A stretch of 64,000 nt of DNA from assembly GCA_963768715.1 (NCBI GenBank), contig CAVYJC010000011.1, forward strand, positions 62,001 through 126,000, in the 5' to 3' direction. Shown piece after piece: positions 10,833-20,227 of this stretch (positions within the stretch are counted from its first letter, which is position 1; each line of letters starts with the position of its first letter). Made by a program: the position numbers and the translations under genes. The stretch is from DATKEJ01 sp963768715 (GTDB lineage Bacteria > Bacteroidota > Rhodothermia > Rhodothermales > DATKEJ01). Below the pieces are notes generated by a model. The model made no database searches. It was given only the letters and a program-made list of their open reading frames with translations, and was not told the DNA's origin.

Positions 10833-12587
10833 ATGAGTGTCCTTGCGACCGCCGATTGGCTCGTCATTGCCTGCTACTTTCTGGTCATCCTGGGATTGGC
10901 CTGGTGGGTAATCAGGCAGAAAACCGACACCACGACCGACTACTTCCTTGCGGGGCGCCACCTGGGATGGCTCATCGTCGGGGCCTCCATTTTTGCGTCC
11001 AATATCGGGTCCGAGCACCTGGTCGGGCTGGCGGGGTCGGGCGCCACCGACGGCGTAGCGCTGGCACACTACGAATTGCATGCCTGGTGCCTCCTGGTGC
11101 TGGGATGGGTGATGGTACCTTTCTACATGCGATCAAAGGTCTTCACGATGCCCGAATTTCTCGAGCGTCGATTCTCTCCGTCGGCCCGCACGCTCCTTTC
11201 GCTGATATCCCTGGTTGCCTACGTGCTGACCAAAATTGCCGTCGGAATCTTCGCCGGGGGTGTGGTCTTCAGCGTGTTGATGCCCGGCATGCACTTTATG
11301 GGCCTGAACAGCTTCTGGATCGGATCCGTACTGGTCATAGTGTTTACAGGGGCGTACACGGTGCTTGGTGGATTGCGCGCGGTGGCCTACACGGAGGCCC
11401 TGCAAACGCTCGTCCTCGTGGTAGGATCGTTCCTGGTCTTGATCTACGGCCTGAACGCTATCGGCGGATGGGATCGGCTTGTCAGCATCGCCGGGTCCGA
11501 GATGTTCAACCTCTGGAAACCCCTCGTTCCCGACGGCTTCGTTTCGACGTGGGCGCCTGTCCGGGGTGGGGGAGAGATGGCCTGGTATTTTAACAATCAG
11601 TACCCATGGCTGGGGATGCTCTTCTGCGCGCCGATTATCGGCCTGTGGTATTGGACCACCGACCAGTACATCGTGCAGCGTGCACTCGGCGCTCCCAACG
11701 AGACGGAAGCACGGCGGGGTTCGATCGCGGCGGCTGTTCTGAAACTGCTGCCGGTTTTCATCTTCATCATCCCCGGCATCATCATGTTTGCGCTGGCGAA
11801 GTCGGGCCAGGTGGAAGCTTTTCAACAGCAACTCTTCAATGACCAGGGTGAGCTGATTCGAGAGAACGCACAGGCCGCATTCCCTATGTTGGTCGCGTAC
11901 ATACTTCCCGTCGGGATTCGCGGCATCGTGGTAGCGGGTCTTCTGGCAGCCCTCATGAGCTCGTTGGCCGGCGTATTCAACGCCTCGTCGACACTCTTCA
12001 CGATGGATTTCTACAACCGTCTGCGCCCGGAAGCGTCGGAGCGACACCTCGTCTGGATGGGGCGCGTAGCGACGGTCGTCATGGTCCTGATCGGGCTGGC
12101 CTGGATACCGGTAATTCAGGGCGGACGCGGGTTGTACGACTACCTGCAGGGAGTCCAGGCGTACCTGGCGCCACCCATCTTCGTGGTCTTCTTCCTCGGG
12201 GTCTTCAACAAGCGGCTCAACAAGTACGGATGCATGTCCGCCCTGATCGTTGGTTTCCTCCTCGGATTGTTCAGGCTCGCTGTCGATACGCCTGTCACGC
12301 TGTTCGACGGTTTCGCATATCCGGAGGGATCGTTTCTCTGGGTGATCAACAACATCTTCTTCCAGTACTACAGCCTGCTGATCTTCCTGATCTGCATCGT
12401 CGTGATGGTCGTGGTCAGCCACATGACGGCCCCACCCGACTATCAGCATATCAGCGGCCTTACCTACGGCACGCTTACCGATGAGGACCGGGCGGAGTCG
12501 CGATCCAGCTGGAACTGGAAGGACGTGGCGGCCTCTGCGCTCGTCCTGGTGTTGATTCTGGCCGCGTACCTGTTCTTTACTGGATGA
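10833..12587 (+). CDS. sodium:solute (sugar) symporter, SSS family
   Basis: Integral inner-membrane transporter of 584 residues that couples solute uptake to a sodium gradient. About 14 hydrophobic segments can be seen. The sequence wording is that of the SGLT-like branch: IFASNIGSEHLVGLAGSGA, MPEFLERRF, FTGAYTVLGGLRAV, PIIGLWYWTTDQYIVQRAL and ASSTLFTMDFY. The C-terminus has a soluble loop (LTYGTLTDEDRAES) before a final membrane helix. The start has a weak purine-rich site (GCGGAG) about 9 bases upstream. Intact and full length, in contrast to the adjacent dehydrogenase. In this locus the likely cargo is the monosaccharide released by the GH3 enzyme, but the substrate cannot be read from the sequence. 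Confidence 0.88.
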   Translation: MSVLATADWLVIACYFLVILGLAWWVIRQKTDTTTDYFLAGRHLGWLIVGASIFASNIGSEHLVGLAGSGATDGVALAHYELHAWCLLVLGWVMVPFYMRSKVFTMPEFLERRFSPSARTLLSLISLVAYVLTKIAVGIFAGGVVFSVLMPGMHFMGLNSFWIGSVLVIVFTGAYTVLGGLRAVAYTEALQTLVLVVGSFLVLIYGLNAIGGWDRLVSIAGSEMFNLWKPLVPDGFVSTWAPVRGGGEMAWYFNNQYPWLGMLFCAPIIGLWYWTTDQYIVQRALGAPNETEARRGSIAAAVLKLLPVFIFIIPGIIMFALAKSGQVEAFQQQLFNDQGELIRENAQAAFPMLVAYILPVGIRGIVVAGLLAALMSSLAGVFNASSTLFTMDFYNRLRPEASERHLVWMGRVATVVMVLIGLAWIPVIQGGRGLYDYLQGVQAYLAPPIFVVFFLGVFNKRLNKYGCMSALIVGFLLGLFRLAVDTPVTLFDGFAYPEGSFLWVINNIFFQYYSLLIFLICIVVMVVVSHMTAPPDYQHISGLTYGTLTDEDRAESRSSWNWKDVAASALVLVLILAAYLFFTG

Positions 12588-12672
12588 CGGGCATGAAGTC
12601 GGCTCATGTTGCAGCGCTCTGTTCGAGCGCCCTTCGAGGAAATAGAGCGCGAGCCGAGGGATCTAGTCGCTA

Positions 12673-12707
12673 ACAGCAGACAGCAGACAGCAGACAGCAG
12701 ATAGCAG
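12673..12707. repeat. heptamer array ACAGCAG x4 + ATAGCAG
   Basis: Five tandem 7-base units, four perfect. The array is followed by ATATGGGTACCC, as is the second array 320 bases downstream. Confidence 0.75.
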
Positions 12708-12991
12708 ATATGGGTACCCGACGCCTCGAACGGGAATGGCCCGAGCGTCAGCTGAAGGCCGACCGCACATCCCTCTCCCCATCCCGAGCTGCCTGCCCGG
12801 CGTAGCTCCGCGATAGCGGAAGCGAAGACGGGATGCGTGTATTGCGCGAAGCGTGTTAGCCCTTCGAGGAAATACAGCGCGAGCCGAGGGATCCACAGCC
12901 AACACTCCCCATCCCGAGCGAGCGCAGATTGAGCGGCAGCGTGGGCTATACCTCTGGAAAGCGAAGCGCGAGCCGAGGGACCTACTCACTA

Positions 12992-13019
12992 ACAGCAGAC
13001 AGCAGACATCAGATAGCAG
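12992..13019. repeat. heptamer array ACAGCAG/ACATCAG/ATAGCAG
   Basis: Four units of the same 7-base repeat as at 12673, followed by the same downstream block. Confidence 0.7.
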
Positions 13020-13129
13020 ATATGGGTACCCGGCGCCTCGAACGGGATCGACAGCGTTTGACATTTGAAGAACATGCCTTCAAGTCGTAACGTTCTGAGG
13101 AATCCACCACAACGCTAGGGGCCCCCGGC

Positions 13130-14110
13130 ATGCAATCCAGTACCAACGGACTTTCAAATCAACAGGTATCCCAATTCTGGGAAGAGGGCTACGTCATCGT
13201 CGATGACATTTTTGACCCCGAAGATCTCGAACCCATCCGACTGGAATTGGAAAAGGAGATTGGGGCCGCAATCGACGAGCTCGTCCGGAAAGGAGACGTC
13301 ACAGAGAGCTATCCGGATGAACCTTTCGAGCGACGGCTCACCCGTATCTATCACGACTCGAAGGAGAACGGTGAGGTGATCATGCGCCGCCTCGAAGGAG
13401 TCAGTGGCGGTGGGTATCAGGGTCGCAGCATGTTTGACCTGCTCACGCATCCCAAATTGCTTGACGCGGTTAGCGGGCTGGTGGGATCGGAGATCGTCGC
13501 ATCCTCGGCTTACCGAATTCGGCCAAAGATTCCCGGCGTCGGACGCGGCGACGTCCCGTGGCATCAGGATTCCGGCTACTTCGCCGCGCATTGTGACGAC
13601 CACTTGATCCTCACGTGCTGGATTCCCCTCGTCAACGCCACGGTCGAGAACGGCTGCATGGAGATTATTCCGCGGGCGCACAGATCTGGTATCCTGGAGC
13701 ACCACACGGGCGGAAACATGGGCCTGTACGTGATCAAAGACGATGATCTGCCCGCCGAAAGGCCGGATCGAGTCGTTGCAGCTTGCCCCCGGGGCGGCGT
13801 CGTGTTCATGACCAACCTGACGCCGCATTGCTCAACACCGAACCGATCCGACACGATTCGATGGAGCGTTGATCTTCGCTTCCAGTCTGCCGCGGCGCCA
13901 AACAATGCCGGGCTTTGGCCCGATCAGAGCGAGGCTGACCTGCAGGAGAACATCCAGATCGCCTGCTACCCGCCAGAGGCCGATTTTGTCGTTCGCAGTG
14001 AGGCTGATCCGGAGTCGGTCGTCGATTTCGAAGGCTTCGTCCTACGCAGGGAGGCCTACGAGCCGCTTGCTGGGGGCACGCCCCGGGAGTGGGAGCCCGT
14101 CGGGCCGTAA
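13130..14110 (+). CDS. phytanoyl-CoA dioxygenase (PhyH) family protein
   Basis: Fe(II)/2-oxoglutarate-dependent oxygenase of 326 residues. The iron-binding triad is visible: His and Asp in VPWHQDSGYFAAH, and the distal His in NLTPHCSTPNRSD followed by the arginine-containing strand IRWSVDLRFQ that would hold 2-oxoglutarate. Other family landmarks are FWEEGYVIVDDIFDPEDL at the N-terminus and NGCMEIIPRAHRSG. The start ATG is preceded by AGGGG. It lies alone between a repeat region and a minus-strand ABC-F gene. Members of this family hydroxylate very diverse small molecules, so the substrate is unknown. It needs 2-oxoglutarate, but I see no specific link to the adjacent pathway loci. Confidence 0.85.
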   Translation: MQSSTNGLSNQQVSQFWEEGYVIVDDIFDPEDLEPIRLELEKEIGAAIDELVRKGDVTESYPDEPFERRLTRIYHDSKENGEVIMRRLEGVSGGGYQGRSMFDLLTHPKLLDAVSGLVGSEIVASSAYRIRPKIPGVGRGDVPWHQDSGYFAAHCDDHLILTCWIPLVNATVENGCMEIIPRAHRSGILEHHTGGNMGLYVIKDDDLPAERPDRVVAACPRGGVVFMTNLTPHCSTPNRSDTIRWSVDLRFQSAAAPNNAGLWPDQSEADLQENIQIACYPPEADFVVRSEADPESVVDFEGFVLRREAYEPLAGGTPREWEPVGP

Positions 14111-14116
14111 TCTTGC

Positions 14117-16028
14117 TTAAACCCTCTCCGCAAGTTCCGACCAGCGCTCTACGTCACGGTCCAGCCTCGTCGTAAGCTCGCCAAGCTCATGCGAGAGTGA
14201 AACGACCGCCTCGAAATCACTCGGATTATCTCTCAGTGCTGCCTCGATTTCGGCCTTCCGCGCCTCCGCTTTCTCGATTCGCTTCTCCGTCTCCGCCAAT
14301 TCGAGTTTTTCTTTGAAGGAAAGCTTTGCGGATACTGTTGCTCCTTGCTTGTCGGACTTCGACGAAGCGCGCGCGTGCAACAGGTTGCGGCGTGGGCATG
14401 GAGGCAGCCGCCAGGGCGGCATCCTCGCGAGCACGTTGATCCAGGTAGGCGCTATAGTCGCCCGGATAGCTTCGGATCTTGCCGTCTCCCTCGAAGCGCA
14501 GAATGGTGTCGACCGTCCGGTCGAGAAACCAGCGGTCGTGCGAGACGGCGATGAGCACGCCGGAAAATGTATCGAGGTATTCTTCGAGCGCAGCCAGCGT
14601 CGGGATGTCGAGGTCATTCGTCGGCTCGTCGAGAAGGAGGACGTTCGGGGCTTCCATCAACACAAGGAGCAGAAGCAGCCGGCGACGCTCACCTCCGGAT
14701 AGCTTGGCAACGGGCGTGTACTGAACGGCGGGTGGAAACAGAAAACGCTCCAACATCTGACTGGCGGAAATTAGCGTCCCGTCTGCAGTTCGGACATTCT
14801 CGGCCACGTCGGTTACGGTATCGATGACGCGAATTCGAGTCATCGAGCGGTCGCCCTTCCTGATCGAAGTAGCCAACGACGACCGTCGGCCCGATGTCGA
14901 TCTTCGCCGGAATCGGGTGTCGACGTTGCCTGCAATCATCTCGAGAAGTGTCGTCTTGCCCGCTCCATTCGGACCGATAATGCCGATGCGGTCGTCCCGC
15001 GTGAGGAGCTGCGAATATTTTCGAAGGAGCACCTGATCGCCATAGGATTTTGTCACGTTCTCGAACTCGATGACCTTCTTCCCGAGTCGTGTGGATGCGG
15101 CAGCCAGCACCAGGTTGGAGCCGGGACCGGTCCGCCCCCCTTCTTGCAACGCCTTGGCTCGCTCGACGCGGTACTTCGCCTTGGAGGTCCGCGCCTTCGC
15201 GCCTCGTCGAAGCCATGCGAGTTCGCGACGCGCCAGATTCTGGCGGGTCCGTTCGGTTGCTTCGGCAAGCTGATCCTGGATCTCCTTCAGCTCGAGATAG
15301 CGCGTATAGTTGCCCTCGTATTTCGTGACGCCGCCCGGCTCGACCTCCAGCATGCGGTTCGTGACGCGGTCGAGGAAATATCGATCGTGCGTCACCAGCA
15401 GGAGGGCCCCGGGATACCGCGCCAAATAGGTCTCGAGCCAGACGATGGTTTCGGCGTCGAGATGGTTGGTGGGCTCGTCGAGGAGAAGAAGCGCGGGCTG
15501 CAATACCAGCGCGCGGGCCAGTGCCACTCGCTTTCGTTGTCCGCCCGACAGCGTATCGATGAGTGCGCCGATGTCGGTAAGACCAAGACGGTCGAGGATC
15601 GCGCGAGCGCTCGCTTCCCGATCCCAGCCGCCCGTCACATCCAGTTGATGCCCAAGGTCGGACACCCTGGCAAGCAGGCGTTCATCAGCCCCATTGCCGG
15701 CAGCGAGCGCGTGTACCGCCTCCTCATAGTCATGGAGCAGGCGGAGGTTGGGATCACCTTTGTCAAAGACGGCGTCGAGCACCGACAGATCGCCATTGAA
15801 TTCCGGATTTTGAGGCAGATACGCCACACGCGCACCGCGCTGAATCATTACGCGACCGGAGTCCGCCGTTTCGAGTCCGGCGATGATGCGCATCAGCGTC
15901 GTCTTTCCCGACCCATTGGCGCCAATCAGGCCCATCTTCTCATCATCGGCCAGGCCGAACGTCACCGCATCCAGAAGCGGTTTTACGCCGTAGCTCTTGT
16001 GAAGGGCTTCTATTGTCAGGACGTTCAT
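14117..16028 (-). CDS. ABC-F family ATPase (Uup-like), frameshifted
   Basis: Soluble twin-ATPase of the ABC-F family, which acts on ribosomes or DNA rather than in membranes. First domain: Walker A GANGSGKTT, signature LSGGQRKRVALARAL, Walker B LLLDEPTNHLD. Second domain: GPNGAGKTT, LSGGERRRLLLL, LLLDEPTNDLD. The C-terminus is a charged coiled coil (FKEKLELAETEKRIEKAEAR), the Uup-type extension, which favours a uup-like identity over EttA. Three frame changes are visible. A compensating pair near 14930 and 14845 garbles about 30 residues; the alternate frame there reads IDIGPTVVVGYFDQEGR, as expected. A third lies in a CG-dinucleotide run near 14370, so the true end is 14117. Because this is a housekeeping-type gene, the breaks look more like sequence error than decay. 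Confidence 0.85.
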
Positions 16029-16192
16029 TTCGCAGCGAAAAGCGGCACAGCGCGGACAATGTGAGGGTCAGAGTCGATGATAAGGTGAACTGCGCACTCA
16101 TGTGACCTGTGCCACACCACGCTTGCAGCGCCTCGTCTTGCGAAGAAACGAGCCCCGTCGCGACATTCGCGGGAAGTGTTAACAGGCCTCGG

Positions 16193-17764
16193 TCAAGTAT
16201 CTCCACCCACCTGCCAGACCGTATCCAACACCGTACCGTCCACCCACTTGATCACGGCTACAGGTTTGTCCTTGACATCCGCCTTCTCCGGTTTCCCACC
16301 CACAATATGCTCTACTTCTCTCTGGATATCGGCGATCGGCCGGATGGGAAGATCGGAGTCTCGAAGCGCATGGAGTAAATCCTCGCGACGTGGGTTGATG
16401 GCGATGCCGCGTTCACAAACGACCACGTCGATCAGCTCGCCGGGGCCCGTCACGGTGGTCACTTCGTCGACGATGACAGGTATGCGGTCGCGAAAAGAGG
16501 GCACAGCCAGAATCGTGCAACCCGACGTAAGACAGTTTTGCCAACCGCCGATACCGTGCAGAAGCAGCCCGTCTGAATGTGTCACGACGTTGCCATTGAA
16601 GTTCAAATCGACTTCCGTTGCGCCGAGAACGACGGCGTCCACCATGCTGGCGAAGTTTCCTTTGCCGTGGAAATTGTACGAGGTGAACGGTGACGTGGCT
16701 ACGTGTTGCGGATTCGAGCCGATGGATCGAACGCCGGCAAGGTCGAACGTCTGACCATCGAGGATGTAGTCGGTCAGTCCTTCCTCGAGCATGTCGACGA
16801 GATACTGGGTGGAGCCGCCGCGCACGAAGCGCGCCTTGATACCGGCCTCCCGCATCATGCCTTTGAGAAAGTCGACGAAGGCCAGCGCAATGCCGCCCGC
16901 ACCGGCCTGAAACGAAAAGCCGTCACGCATGATGCCGGCGTCACGAAGAAAACGAGCGACATACTCAGCCGTGAGCTGTCGATCCGGACTCTTGGTGATC
17001 TCCGTTGTCCCCGAAACGATCTTCTCCGGATCGCCGATCGAGTCCACTTCGACTACGTAATCGACGTTGTTGCCCTGGATTTGCCAGGGGATACAGGGGA
17101 ACGGGACGAGGTTGTCCGTTACCACGATCACGTGCTCAGCGTAGATCGAATCGGCCAGCGCGAAACCCAGGGATCCGCAAGCTGATGGACCATGCGAGCC
17201 GTCGGCATTTCCAAACGCATCGGCCGTCGGGGCGGCGATGACGGCCACATCGATCTTGATCTCGCCGTCCTGGATTGCCTGCCAGCGGCCTCCGTGTGAC
17301 CGGAGCACACCGAGTCCTCGCATCTTGCCGCGCGAGCAATAGTCGCCGAGCGGCCCGTTCATGCTGCCCTCGATGTGATGAACGACGCCTTGATCCATCA
17401 GATCGACGACGGGGGCATGACAGGGGAATGACGCGCTGGGGAACCAGACCAAATCCTTGACGCCCAACTCGGCCGCCGCTTGAAGCGCCGTCAAGGCGAC
17501 GCGGTCGCCGTTGCGCAGATGGTGGTGCGTGGATATCACCATGCCGTCTTTGAGACCGCATTTCTTGAGAGCGGTCTTGAGATCGGCCACACGTTTGTCG
17601 CCGTTCTCCGGATAGTCACGGGAGGAACGGATGGGTGGCCCGTGTTTCCTGCCAGTCGGTTCATAAGCACCAACGCCGAGAAACGGCACCTGCTCCTTCC
17701 CGTTGACCACGGTGGGAACGCGTCGTCCCACTTCGTTTACTCGAAACTTCGTTTTGTCCCTCAT
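16193..17764 (-). CDS. citF: citrate lyase alpha subunit (citrate CoA-transferase)
   Basis: Transferase subunit of a citrate-lyase-type complex, 523 residues, exchanging the acetyl group on the acyl-carrier subunit for citrate (or a related tricarboxylate). The family's glycine-rich stretches are present: MVISTHHHLRNGD, FQAGAGGIALAF, LDGQTFDLAGVRSIGSNPQH, MVDAVVLGATEVDLNFN, HGIGGWQNC and a late IAINPRREDLL. It is the last gene of a seven-gene minus-strand operon, 42 bases after the fused acyl-carrier/beta subunit. Length is normal and the frame is clean. No citC, citX or citG, needed to make and attach the prosthetic group in known systems, is visible in the window. The true substrate may not be citrate given the unusual partners. 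Confidence 0.9.
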   Translation of the reverse strand: MRDKTKFRVNEVGRRVPTVVNGKEQVPFLGVGAYEPTGRKHGPPIRSSRDYPENGDKRVADLKTALKKCGLKDGMVISTHHHLRNGDRVALTALQAAAELGVKDLVWFPSASFPCHAPVVDLMDQGVVHHIEGSMNGPLGDYCSRGKMRGLGVLRSHGGRWQAIQDGEIKIDVAVIAAPTADAFGNADGSHGPSACGSLGFALADSIYAEHVIVVTDNLVPFPCIPWQIQGNNVDYVVEVDSIGDPEKIVSGTTEITKSPDRQLTAEYVARFLRDAGIMRDGFSFQAGAGGIALAFVDFLKGMMREAGIKARFVRGGSTQYLVDMLEEGLTDYILDGQTFDLAGVRSIGSNPQHVATSPFTSYNFHGKGNFASMVDAVVLGATEVDLNFNGNVVTHSDGLLLHGIGGWQNCLTSGCTILAVPSFRDRIPVIVDEVTTVTGPGELIDVVVCERGIAINPRREDLLHALRDSDLPIRPIADIQREVEHIVGGKPEKADVKDKPVAVIKWVDGTVLDTVWQVGGDT

Positions 17765-17806
17765 CTTATCTCGGCGTTGATCGCTCCCATTCTTTCCAAG
17801 AGAAGT

Positions 17807-19021
17807 TCACTCCGGCGAATCGTCCTTAATCAAACCTGCCTGACGCGCCGTTTTTACCAGGCGCTGGGCCCGCAAGACAACGGGCCGATCAATCATCCGC
17901 GTTCCGAGGCTTACCACACCGAGTCCCTTCGCCTGTGCGTCTTCAAAAGCCGCCACAATGGCGAGCGCTTTCTCGATTTCTCCCACCGTCGGAGCAAACG
18001 ACGCATGAATCGGCCGGATCTGCCGGGGATGGATACATCCCATCCCTTCGAAACCGAGTGCTCGCGAACGTTGGGCCCAGGATCTCAGCCCATCGATGTC
18101 TTCCACGTCGCCGAACACCGAATCGATGGCCTGCACGCCGGCTGCCCGCGCGGCATTGACCAACCTCATGCGGGCATACAGGGACTCGCCGCCGTCCTTC
18201 GTTTTCTGTACGCCGAGATCTGCAGTATAGTCTTCGAGGCCGATGGTCAACGCGACGACGGTATCCGTGGCGGCTGCGATGGCAAAAGCATGCTCGATTC
18301 CGAGTGCAGACTCGAGTATCGGCATGAGCCATATCGTGTCGGTCTCGTCCTCGCCTCGCCGCACCTGGCCGATATGGTCGTGCACCTCACGAACCTGGTC
18401 GGCATTTTCGACTTTTGGGATGAGTATCACATCCGGCGATTCCGGGACGATCGCATCGAGGTCACTTAAACCCAGGGGGAGCTGATTGATCCGCACCATG
18501 CGCTCGGCTCCGTGGAAGTCGACGTGCCGCAACGCATTGCGAACGACCAGACGGGCGGCGTCCTTTTCATCAGGGTGAACTGAATCTTCCAGATCCAAAA
18601 TGACGGCATCCGGCTTGTGGAGGCCGGCGTTGACCATGAACTTTGGCTCGTTTCCCGGCAGATAAAGTCTAGAGCGCCGCAGACGATCCTTCGCCGTTGA
18701 TCCGGTTCGCGCTATCGTCGGCTCCGACCGGGCATCACCGGAATAACCTGCACGGCGCAATGCCGCTTCGAGCCGTGCCTGGATCACAAAAGGCAGAGCA
18801 CCTTTGTCTTCGATGTCGACCCGAGCATTTCGAACCCCGAACGCGGCCAGAATGGACTGGACCGTTTCACGAAGGGACGTTCCATAAAATGGATCGACCT
18901 TCGAATTCACGTTCAGCTCCAGGCCACCCTTGTCTCGTTTCTCTATAGAAACCCAGAGATCCGATCGGATGTCATGGCCTCGACGACCCGCCTCGACTTT
19001 CTGTGGCAAGGTTTTCTTCAT
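17807..19021 (-). CDS. fused citrate lyase gamma (ACP) - beta subunit
   Basis: Single 404-residue protein combining two citrate lyase subunits that are usually separate. Residues 1 to about 97 are CitD-like acyl carrier: IRSDLWVSIEKRDKGGLEL, with a Ser in the place of the prosthetic-group serine, then VDIEDKGALPFVIQARLEAAL, matching the family's DKGALD-type end. From about residue 112 a CitE-like HpcH/HpaI aldolase follows: RSRLYLPGNEPKFM, AVILDLEDSVHPDEK, VRINQLPLG, ILIPKVENADQV, WLMPILES, IGLEDYTADLG and GFEGMGCIHPRQI. It would cleave the CoA-like thioester of citrate to oxaloacetate plus acetyl-carrier. Its ATG overlaps the stop of the dehydrogenase gene upstream (ATGA, 19018-19021), so it is translationally coupled. 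The fusion is direct from sequence; the substrate is inferred. Confidence 0.88.
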   Translation of the reverse strand: MKKTLPQKVEAGRRGHDIRSDLWVSIEKRDKGGLELNVNSKVDPFYGTSLRETVQSILAAFGVRNARVDIEDKGALPFVIQARLEAALRRAGYSGDARSEPTIARTGSTAKDRLRRSRLYLPGNEPKFMVNAGLHKPDAVILDLEDSVHPDEKDAARLVVRNALRHVDFHGAERMVRINQLPLGLSDLDAIVPESPDVILIPKVENADQVREVHDHIGQVRRGEDETDTIWLMPILESALGIEHAFAIAAATDTVVALTIGLEDYTADLGVQKTKDGGESLYARMRLVNAARAAGVQAIDSVFGDVEDIDGLRSWAQRSRALGFEGMGCIHPRQIRPIHASFAPTVGEIEKALAIVAAFEDAQAKGLGVVSLGTRMIDRPVVLRAQRLVKTARQAGLIKDDSPE

Positions 19022-20205
19022 GAGAGATGGCTGATAATAGCGTCGGTCGTCTGTGTTGTGGTAGCCGCCCCCTTTGAAATCGCGTCGGGTCCACCGGTGA
19101 TTCGCATCATATCGTAAGGGCGAACCCGACCTTCCTTAACAACGGCCGCAACGGCATTGCGTATCCGATCGGCTTTCTCGGATTCTCCCACGTGATCCAG
19201 AAGCATCGCGCCACTCAGGATCATGGCTATTGGATTTACAATGGATGGTTCCAGTTCGGCGTATTTCGGAGCGGAGCCGTGCGTGGGCTCGAATACAGCC
19301 ACGTCGTCGCCGATGTTGCCCGAGCAGGCAAAGCCGAGTCCACCGACGAGTCCGGCGAAAGCATCCGAGACGATGTCACCGAACAGATTCCCCGCGACCA
19401 TGACGCCATAGTCCTCCGGGTTCTTCGTGAGCCACATCATCTGAGCATCTATGTTCGTCGACCACAGTTGAATATCGGGATACTTCTGTTGTGCCTTCTT
19501 GGCTTCTTCCTCCATCATGCCGGATGTCTCACGCAGCACGTTGGGCTTTTCACACACGGTGACCGAACGGTAGCCGTGCTTTCTCGCGTACTCGAACGCA
19601 CCCTCCACGATCCGCCGGCAAGACCTGCGAGTAAAGAGACGTACCGACATCGCCATGTCTTCGCCGGGCACATCTGCGAACGGCTTGTACTTAGGATGCG
19701 TGGCCAACGCCGCACGTACCTGATCGGGCGGGTCGGTCCATTCGATGCCACAGTACAAACCCTCCGTATTCTGCCGGAAAATGACCACGTCGACGTTCGG
19801 CTCCTCATAACCGCCCTCTCCGGTCTGACGGACGAAGTTCAATGGGTTGCCGGGAAACGAACGGCATGGTCGGATACAGGTGTCGAGCTGAAAGGCCTGT
19901 CGCATAGCAACGATAGGGCTGAAGTACACATGCCCCTTGTCTCGCAACTCCGGACGAAGTTCGGCTTCAGCGGCAGCTTTCGGCTTTGAGGTAATGGCGC
20001 CGAACAAACCCAATTTGTGCTGCCTCAACAGGTCCAGCGTTTCTTCGGGCAGGGGATTGCCATGGCTAGTCCAGAACTCCCATCCGATGTCGGCATGCAC
20101 ATAATCTGCATCGAAACCCACTGCCTCAAGGACTCGAATTGCCTCCGGAAGCACTGTTTTGCCGATTCCGTCACCCGGCATCGTTACTACGGTCCGTCTT
20201 TCCAT
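19018..20205 (-). CDS. isocitrate/isopropylmalate dehydrogenase-family enzyme
   Basis: Beta-decarboxylating dehydrogenase of 395 residues, oxidising a 2-hydroxyacid with a 3-carboxylate. The nucleotide fold starts with VVTMPGDGIGKTVLPEAI. The substrate loop reads YFSPIVAMRQAFQLDTCIRP: the Ser and Arg positions of isocitrate enzymes are kept, but the Asn of NADP-isocitrate dehydrogenase is Ile, so the substrate may differ from isocitrate. Catalytic Tyr/Lys lie in RRIVEGAFEYA and STNIDAQMMW; the metal aspartates in GNLFGDIVSDAFAGL. The cofactor loop THGSAPKYAELEPSIVNP keeps the Lys-Tyr seen in NADP-type enzymes. It sits between the aconitase and the fused citrate-lyase gene in one operon. Isocitrate, tartrate/malate-type or homologous substrates are all possible. 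Confidence 0.85.
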   Translation of the reverse strand: MERRTVVTMPGDGIGKTVLPEAIRVLEAVGFDADYVHADIGWEFWTSHGNPLPEETLDLLRQHKLGLFGAITSKPKAAAEAELRPELRDKGHVYFSPIVAMRQAFQLDTCIRPCRSFPGNPLNFVRQTGEGGYEEPNVDVVIFRQNTEGLYCGIEWTDPPDQVRAALATHPKYKPFADVPGEDMAMSVRLFTRRSCRRIVEGAFEYARKHGYRSVTVCEKPNVLRETSGMMEEEAKKAQQKYPDIQLWSTNIDAQMMWLTKNPEDYGVMVAGNLFGDIVSDAFAGLVGGLGFACSGNIGDDVAVFEPTHGSAPKYAELEPSIVNPIAMILSGAMLLDHVGESEKADRIRNAVAAVVKEGRVRPYDMMRITGGPDAISKGAATTTQTTDAIISHLS

Positions 20206-20227
20206 ATCGTCGTATTTCTCTCTTTTA

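Larger units (their letters stand above)
12588..13129. other. repeat-filled intergenic region
   Basis: No gene. It holds two heptamer arrays, each followed by the same 25-30-base block (GGGTACCC, then CGCCTCGAACGGGA at 12713-12740 and 13023-13050), so array plus block is a repeated unit. It also carries three copies of a motif ending GCGAGCCGAGGGA (near 12650, 12885 and 12970), related to the 75-bp repeats at 42.7 and 43.0 kb. Confidence 0.6.

Noticed and set aside
11133..12449. 438-residue open frame on the minus strand inside the symporter gene
   Set aside because: It is the antisense of a clear SSS transporter and is rich in His, Asp, Glu and Arg with no domain, as expected for a shadow of GC-rich membrane-protein code.
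12673..13019. CRISPR-like array
   Set aside because: Repeat units are 7 bases in direct tandem with no spacers, and no cas genes are nearby.
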